Shown in pieces: positions 59,391-64,000 of a stretch of DNA of 64,000 nucleotides (positions are counted from its first letter, which is position 1; each line of letters starts with the position of its first letter). The notes under the pieces are model-generated. The model saw only the letters and a program-made list of their open reading frames with translations. It was not told where the DNA came from and searched no databases. A program made the position numbers and the translations under genes. The stretch is from Bog-473 sp035551835 (GTDB lineage Bacteria; Actinomycetota; Acidimicrobiia; Acidimicrobiales; RAAP-2), in assembly GCA_035551835.1 (NCBI GenBank), contig DASZMN010000032.1, positions 30,374 to 94,373 of the forward strand. Direction: 5' to 3'.

Positions 59391-60529
59391 ACGCCCGTCG
59401 CGGCACGGTGATCGCGGGCGGCGGGACAGGCGGGCACGTCGTCCCGTCGCTGCAGGTCGCCCGGGCCATGGTCGCCCGTGGCCACGATCCGGGGAGCGTC
59501 GAGCTCTTCGGCTCGCGCCGCGGCCACGAAGCGACGACCTGGCCGTCGCTCGAATTCCCCTACACGCTGCTGCCGGGCCGGGGGATCCGGCGCAGCGTGC
59601 GCCCGGCTGCGCTGGTGGCGAACCTGGGCGCCGTGCTCGGCCTTCTCTGGGCCTGCGTGCGCGCGGCCGGCTCGTTCGCCCGCCGCCGGCCCCGCGTCGT
59701 CGTGATCGTCGGTGGCTACGCGAGCTTTCCCGCCGGCATCGCGGCGCTGTTGACCAGGGTGCCGGTCGTCTCGGTGACCACCGACGCCGTGCCCGGGGCG
59801 GTCAACGGGCTGCTCGGTCGGTTCGCCGCCGCCAACGCGGTGGCCTTCGAGGGGACGGACCTCCCGCGCGCACACCTGACGGGCACCCCGGTCCGCCCCG
59901 AGCTCTCGGAGCTCGACCGCTCGGCCGAGGGGCGCCGCGCCGGCCGCGACGCCCTCGGGCTCCCGCCCGATCGCGAGACGGTCACCGCCATGGGCGGCTC
60001 GCTGGGTGCGCTGCGGATCAATCGAGCGGTTGCCGACATGGCCCGTTCGTGGGCGGATGATGCCGACCGCGCCGTGTACCACGTGACGGGCCGGCGGGAC
60101 TACGACCAATTCTCGTGGCCCGCCAGCGGCGCCGGTGCGGCCGGCGGGGCCCGCACGGGGCTGTGGTACGAGGTCGTCCCGTTCGAAGAACGCATGCCGC
60201 AGCTCTACGCCGCGGCCGACGTCTGCGTGTCGCGGGCCGGCGCGATGTCGGTGGCCGAGCTGCTCATCACGGGCGTGCCGGCGATCCTGGTGCCGTTGCC
60301 GGGCGCACCGCGCGACCACCAGACCCGCAACGCCGAGGCCCTCGTCGCGCTCGGGGCGGCGGTGCACGTCCCCGACCCCGAGTGCAACGGCGAGCGGCTG
60401 GTGAAGGAGCTCGACGCCCTGCTCGCGGACCCCGGGCGCCTGGAGGCGATGGGCGCAGCGGCTCGTCGCCACGCGCACCCCGACGCCGCCGCCCGCATCG
60501 CCGAGCTGGTCGATTCCCATGCCCGCTGA
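59387..60529 (+). CDS. murG: UDP-GlcNAc:lipid I GlcNAc transferase
   Basis: A 380-residue GT-B enzyme. 'VIAGGGTGGHVVPSLQVARAM' has both Gly-rich loops of MurG, 'VIVGGYASFPAGIAALLTRVPV' is the second conserved block, 'TGTPVRPEL' and 'AMGGSLGALRINRAV' follow, and the UDP-GlcNAc site is 'VSRAGAMSVAELLITGVPAILVPLPGAPRDHQTRNA'. It completes lipid II on the cytoplasmic face. GTG start overlaps ftsW, and its end overlaps murC by 11 bases. Confidence 0.96.
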   Translation: MNARRGTVIAGGGTGGHVVPSLQVARAMVARGHDPGSVELFGSRRGHEATTWPSLEFPYTLLPGRGIRRSVRPAALVANLGAVLGLLWACVRAAGSFARRRPRVVVIVGGYASFPAGIAALLTRVPVVSVTTDAVPGAVNGLLGRFAAANAVAFEGTDLPRAHLTGTPVRPELSELDRSAEGRRAGRDALGLPPDRETVTAMGGSLGALRINRAVADMARSWADDADRAVYHVTGRRDYDQFSWPASGAGAAGGARTGLWYEVVPFEERMPQLYAAADVCVSRAGAMSVAELLITGVPAILVPLPGAPRDHQTRNAEALVALGAAVHVPDPECNGERLVKELDALLADPGRLEAMGAAARRHAHPDAAARIAELVDSHAR

Positions 60530-61901
60530 GCCCGGCCTCGACCTGCGTGCGCCGCGGCGCATCCACGTCGTCGGCATCGGCGGCGCCGGCATGAGTGCCA
60601 TCGCCCTGGTGCTGCGCGCCATGGGCCACACCGTGTCGGGGTCCGACCTCAAAGACTCGGCGGTGGCCGAACGGCTGCGCTCCCAGGGCATCACCGTCGC
60701 GGTCGGGCACCGGGCCGAGAACGCCGACGGCGCCCAGGTGGTGACCTACTCGCCGGCCGTGGCGGCCGACAACGTGGAGTTGGTGACGGCCGGTGCCGCC
60801 GGAGCGCTCGTGATGCCGCGTTCGGAGATCCTGGCCGCCATCTGCGCCACCCGCCGGTGCCTGGCCGTCTCGGGGACCCACGGCAAGACCACGACCGCCT
60901 CGATGCTGTCGCTGATCCTCGTCGAGGCAGGGCTCCGTCCTTCGTTCCTCATCGGCGCCGACGTCAACGAGATCGGCACCAACGCGGTGTGGGACAGCGG
61001 CGAGTGGCTGGTGGTCGAGGCCGACGAGAGTTACGGCACGTTCAAGGCAATCCGGCCTGACCTGGCGGTGCTCACCAACGTGGAGCCGGACCACCTGGAC
61101 TACTACGGCACCTTCGAGGTGTTGCGCGGCGCCTTCTCGGACTTCGTGGGCGACGCGACCATCGGGGCGGTCGTGTGCTCTGACGATGTGGACGCCGCGG
61201 CCATCGGGCGTGCGCACGGGGCGACGCTGGTCGGAGAGGCCGCAGATTCGGACTACCTCATGGAAGAGGTGGCGTTGCTGCGCAGCTCGGTGTCCTTCCG
61301 TCTCCGGGGACCCGACGGCGATCTGGGCACACTGCACATCGGGGTCCCCGGGCTGCACAACGCCCGCAACGGCGCGGTGGCCGCCGTCGCCGCGCTGAGG
61401 GCCGGCGCACCGTTCGAGGCGGCGCAATCTGCTCTGGCCCGCTTTGCCGGCGTGACCCGGCGTTTCGAATTCCGCGGCGAGGCCAACGGGGTCACGTTCG
61501 TCGACGACTACGCGCACCTGCCCACAGAGGTGCGGGCGGCGCTGGCGACGGCGCGCAGCGGTGGCTGGTCCCGCATCGTGGCGGTGTTCCAGCCGCATCG
61601 CTTTTCGCGCACCGCTGCGCTGGCCTCACAGTTCGGTCCCGCCTTCGCCGACGCCGACGTGCTCGTCGTGACCGATGTCTACAGCGCGGGGGAGCGCGCA
61701 GTGCCCGGCGTCTCGGGCCGACTGGTGGCCGACGCCGTCGCCGCCCAGGACCCGCGGCTGCCGGTGACCTACGCGCCGGGCTGGGAGGAGCTGCGCCAGA
61801 CCGTGGCGTCGTTGCTGCGCCCGGGCGATCTCTGCCTCACGCTCGGGGCCGGCGACCTGACCGCGCTGCCCGACGACCTGCTCGACGCTCCCCAATGGTG
61901 A
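60519..61901 (+). CDS. murC: UDP-MurNAc-L-alanine ligase
   Basis: A 460-residue Mur ligase. 'RIHVVGIGGAGMSAIALVLRAMGHTVSGSDL' is the N-terminal UDP-binding fold, GTHGKTT (119-125) the ATP loop with the MurC-type His, 'EADESYGTF' the metal site, 'TNVEPDHLDYYGTFE' and 'GVTRRFEFRGEANGVTFVDDYAHLPTEVRAAL' the later blocks. It adds the first amino acid of the stem peptide. Standard length; ATG 60519. murB follows with a 7-base overlap. Confidence 0.97.
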   Translation: MPAEPGLDLRAPRRIHVVGIGGAGMSAIALVLRAMGHTVSGSDLKDSAVAERLRSQGITVAVGHRAENADGAQVVTYSPAVAADNVELVTAGAAGALVMPRSEILAAICATRRCLAVSGTHGKTTTASMLSLILVEAGLRPSFLIGADVNEIGTNAVWDSGEWLVVEADESYGTFKAIRPDLAVLTNVEPDHLDYYGTFEVLRGAFSDFVGDATIGAVVCSDDVDAAAIGRAHGATLVGEAADSDYLMEEVALLRSSVSFRLRGPDGDLGTLHIGVPGLHNARNGAVAAVAALRAGAPFEAAQSALARFAGVTRRFEFRGEANGVTFVDDYAHLPTEVRAALATARSGGWSRIVAVFQPHRFSRTAALASQFGPAFADADVLVVTDVYSAGERAVPGVSGRLVADAVAAQDPRLPVTYAPGWEELRQTVASLLRPGDLCLTLGAGDLTALPDDLLDAPQW

Positions 61902-62926
61902 CGATCACGCCGAGTGACGAGCTGCGCGCGCTGGCGGCAGCACTGGGGGAATCGGCGACGCTGATGAAGCCGCTGGGACCGCTGACCACCTACGGGGTGG
62001 GCGGACCGGCGGCGCTCTTCGTCGAGATCGACGGGCCCGCCGACGTCGAGGCCGTCCGGGCCGCGCTCGTGGACGGGGCGGGTGGCGCGCCGCTCTTTGT
62101 GATCGGACGTGGCTCCAACCTGTTGGTCGCGGACGCCGGTTTCGACGGGATCGTCATCCGGCTCGGCGCCGGTTTCGCGCGCCTCGAACTGCCCGCGCAC
62201 GGCGACGAGGCCGAAGGTGCTCCCGAGGCGGTGGTGCGGGCGGGTGCCGCCCTCGCGTTGCCCAACCTGGCGCGCAAGGTGGCCGACGCCGGCTGGTCGG
62301 GCCTGGCCTGGGCGGTGGGCGTGCCCGGCTCGGTCGGCGGGGCCGTGCGCATGAACGCCGGCGGGCACGGGTCCGACATGGCGTCGTGTCTCGTGCGCTT
62401 CCGCTGGGTGGACCTGCTCGGTCCGGACGGCGGAACCGACGAGGTGGGCGCGCTGTCCTACGGCTACCGCTCGTCGTCGTTGACCCCCGCACAGCTCGTC
62501 GTCGCGGCCGACCTGCGGGTCCACCCGGGATCGTCCGTCGAAGAGCGGGCTGAGGTGGCCGCGATCGTCCGGTGGCGGCGCGAGCACCAGCCGGGCGGGT
62601 CCAACGCCGGCTCGGTCTTCACCAACCCGAAGGACGACTCGGCGGGGCGGTTGATCGACGAGGCCGGGTTGAAGGGGTTCGGCATCGGCACCGCGCACGT
62701 CTCGGAGAAGCACGCCAACTTCATCCAGGCCGAGCGAGCGGGTCGGGCGGACGACGTCCGCGCCGTCATGGAGCACGTCCGCGGGGTGGTCGCGGAGCGC
62801 TGCGGGGTCACCCTCCGCACCGAGGTCCGCCTTCTCGGCTTTGGTGGCGGAGAGACTGGTGGCGTGTCCGAGCCCGAGACCTCGTCGCCCACCGCGCCCG
62901 AGGTCGAGTCGGGGAGCCCGCGTTGA
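61895..62926 (+). CDS. murB: UDP-N-acetylenolpyruvoylglucosamine reductase
   Basis: A 343-residue FAD enzyme. 'TTYGVGGPAALFVEI' is the N-terminal motif, 'VIGRGSNLLVADAGFDGIVIRLG' the FAD loop, 'AVGVPGSVGGAVRMNAGGHGSDM' the active centre with catalytic Ser, and 'PGGSNAGSVFTNPKDDSAGRLIDEAGLKGFGIGTAHVSEKHANFI' the C-terminal catalytic region. It reduces enolpyruvyl-UDP-GlcNAc to UDP-MurNAc. ATG 61895 or GTG 61898 could start it. It has a ~30-residue C-terminal extension rich in Glu/Ser/Pro. Confidence 0.96.
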   Translation: MVTITPSDELRALAAALGESATLMKPLGPLTTYGVGGPAALFVEIDGPADVEAVRAALVDGAGGAPLFVIGRGSNLLVADAGFDGIVIRLGAGFARLELPAHGDEAEGAPEAVVRAGAALALPNLARKVADAGWSGLAWAVGVPGSVGGAVRMNAGGHGSDMASCLVRFRWVDLLGPDGGTDEVGALSYGYRSSSLTPAQLVVAADLRVHPGSSVEERAEVAAIVRWRREHQPGGSNAGSVFTNPKDDSAGRLIDEAGLKGFGIGTAHVSEKHANFIQAERAGRADDVRAVMEHVRGVVAERCGVTLRTEVRLLGFGGGETGGVSEPETSSPTAPEVESGSPR

Positions 62927-63762
62927 CGCCGGTCGAGGCACCCACGCGGAGGAAAGGAGGCGGGAGCACGTCACGTGGTGGCGGGCGAGGTGGCGGAGGC
63001 GGTCGTGGCCGCATGGACCCACGCATCTCGGCCCGGCGAACCGCTGTCATGCGGGCACAGGGCCGGCGGCGACTACGCATCCTCGTTATCGGGCTGGCGG
63101 GCACCGTGCTCATCGTCGGCGGGTGGTTCCTGCTTCACTCGCCGCTGTTCTCGGCCCGCGCGGTGACCGTGACCGGCAACACCCACGAGTCGTCCGCGCA
63201 GGTGATCGCGCGAGCGGGTTTGGCCAACCACCCTCCCCTCCTCGACATCAACGCCGGCGCAGTGGCGACGCGCCTCGAGGAGCTCCCCTGGGTGCGGTCC
63301 GCCTCCGTCAGCGTCTCGTGGCCCGACGGCGTCCACATCACGGTGGCCGAGCAAACGGCGCGGCTCGTCGTGAGCGAGGCGGGTGGCCGCTGGGCAACGC
63401 TGAGCGCCGACGGCCGGGTACTCGACGTCTCGGCCGCGCGCCCACCTGGCCTCGTGTTGCTCACCGTGCCCCAGCCTCCAGGCGAGCCGGGGACCCAGCT
63501 GCCGGCTCGCGATGACGCCGGGCTCGACGTGGCGTCGACGCTGCCGGCATCCTTCGCGGCGCAGGTCACGGCGGTAACGGTCGAGCCGGCAGGATGGGTC
63601 CAGCTGGCGATGACGACCCCGATTGCCGTTGACATCGGTTCGGCCACACAGCTCTCGGCGAAGTATGAGGACGTCTCGTCGATGCTGGCGGGTGCCACCC
63701 TGCACAACGGGGATGTGATTGACGTCAGCGTCCCGGACGCCCCGACGGTGACGGGGCCGTGA
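62923..63762 (+). CDS. ftsQ: Divisome protein FtsQ
   Basis: A ~279-residue bitopic protein. A Gly/Arg-rich cytoplasmic tail is followed by the membrane helix 'ILVIGLAGTVLIVGGWFLL', then a POTRA domain ('LFSARAVTVTGNTHESSAQVIARAGLANHPPLLDINAGAVATRLEELPWVRSASVSVSWPDGVHITVAEQ') and a C-terminal beta domain. The start is uncertain: TTG 62923 overlaps the murB stop (TTGA) and is chosen by operon logic; ATG 63013 would remove the Gly-rich tail. It links FtsL/FtsB to the Z-ring. Confidence 0.93.
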   Translation: MTPVEAPTRRKGGGSTSRGGGRGGGGGRGRMDPRISARRTAVMRAQGRRRLRILVIGLAGTVLIVGGWFLLHSPLFSARAVTVTGNTHESSAQVIARAGLANHPPLLDINAGAVATRLEELPWVRSASVSVSWPDGVHITVAEQTARLVVSEAGGRWATLSADGRVLDVSAARPPGLVLLTVPQPPGEPGTQLPARDDAGLDVASTLPASFAAQVTAVTVEPAGWVQLAMTTPIAVDIGSATQLSAKYEDVSSMLAGATLHNGDVIDVSVPDAPTVTGP

Positions 63763-63792
63763 CGCCGGGTGACTAGGCGTGACGTAGGATGC

Positions 63793-63821
63793 TTGACCTG
63801 CCTGTATGCCCCCCGTATGGT
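63793..63821 (+). promoter_or_regulatory. ftsZ promoter
   Basis: TTGACC (63793-63798), a 17-base spacer and TATGGT (63816-63821) stand in the 199-base gap between ftsQ and ftsZ. Downstream is a small hairpin, AACCTT-CCCCA-AAGGTT (63850-63866). A separate promoter for ftsZ, in addition to read-through of the dcw operon, is usual in actinobacteria. Confidence 0.65.
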
Positions 63822-63961
63822 GGGGTCACGTTGCCGAACTGTGAACATCAACCTTCCCCAAAGGTTCAGGGATGGGTTCTCTGTCTCACGTCAACGGTGA
63901 CGGTGGGCGGAACGTACCAGCGAGCTACCGGTCGGCCATCGACCCGAGGACGAGGGGAATC

Positions 63962-64000
63962 ATGACGACCGTGCCTTCCCAGGGCAACTACCTGGCAGTC
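63962..64000 (+). CDS. ftsZ: Cell division protein FtsZ, 3'-truncated by the window edge
   Basis: Only the first 13 codons are visible, reading MTTVPSQGNYLAV. The NYLAV segment is the conserved start of actinobacterial FtsZ, just before the first GTPase strand. GAGGGGA lies about five bases upstream of the ATG. Position after ftsQ agrees. The rest is outside the window. Confidence 0.9.
   Translation, partial: MTTVPSQGNYLAV

Noticed and set aside
1..64000. CRISPR arrays, tRNA/rRNA genes, insertion sequences or prophage
   Set aside because: No spaced identical repeats of 25-40 bases, no cloverleaf with CCA end, no transposase or integrase motif and no rRNA-like sequence were seen.

Overview
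The window is high-GC bacterial DNA with dense, mostly short-spaced genes, many GTG starts and many 4-base stop/start overlaps. Several markers point to an actinobacterium: F420/FMN split-barrel proteins, a mycothiol-associated DsbA-like protein, an MptA/MptB-like mannosyltransferase, ergothioneine genes egtB and egtD, DUF3040, and an actinobacterial-style dcw cluster whose MurE carries the DNPR (meso-DAP) motif. The class Acidimicrobiia is my best guess, but that is inference. No tRNA, rRNA, CRISPR array or intact mobile element was seen.

Layout. 1-5.3 kb: small enzymes, an arylsulfatase and a LysM/transglycosylase protein, with a decayed VOC gene fragment behind it. 5.6-19.3 kb: accessory metabolism, with SDR, M20 peptidase, nitroreductase, nitronate monooxygenase, an APH-like kinase, an aldehyde dehydrogenase diverging from a cytochrome P450, and an ArsR-type regulator with an unusually readable promoter/operator. 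19.8-24.8 kb: a second Cys-type sulfatase, then a tightly packed SDR-SDR-EthD-like-SnoaL-like-PPOX operon that looks catabolic. 24.8-33 kb: an envelope/redox block in which an MptB-like mannosyltransferase diverges from a UDP-sulfoquinovose synthase (sqdB) followed by a YfhO-type membrane protein, then egtBD. 33-41.8 kb: a PadR-regulated ABC exporter, msrA, SDR, nitronate monooxygenase, an MFS exporter fused to a MarR-like winged helix, and a BadF/NAGK-type kinase. 42-50.7 kb: DUF2254, CapA, low-molecular-weight PTP, acyl-CoA synthetase, LapA-like, DUF3040, ROK kinase, HNH endonuclease and a lipoate-ligase-like protein.

51-64 kb is the division and cell wall (dcw) cluster: mraZ, rsmH, ftsL-like, ftsI, murE, mraY, a 53-codon ORF, ftsW, murG, murC, murB, ftsQ and the start of ftsZ. 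It makes and flips lipid II and builds the septum. Both murF and murD are missing from their usual slots. The murD slot holds only the 53-codon ORF, which is joined to mraY and ftsW by ATGA overlaps at both ends. Upstream of mraZ lies a 10-bp-phased GTGG array that matches the geometry of an MraZ operator, and ftsZ has its own readable promoter.

The items most worth following are the sqdB/MptB-like/YfhO locus (a possible sulfoquinovose-containing glycan), the dcw rearrangement with its coupled small ORF, the self-regulated leaderless arsR promoter, and the recurring -10 box placed 6 nt before a start codon.
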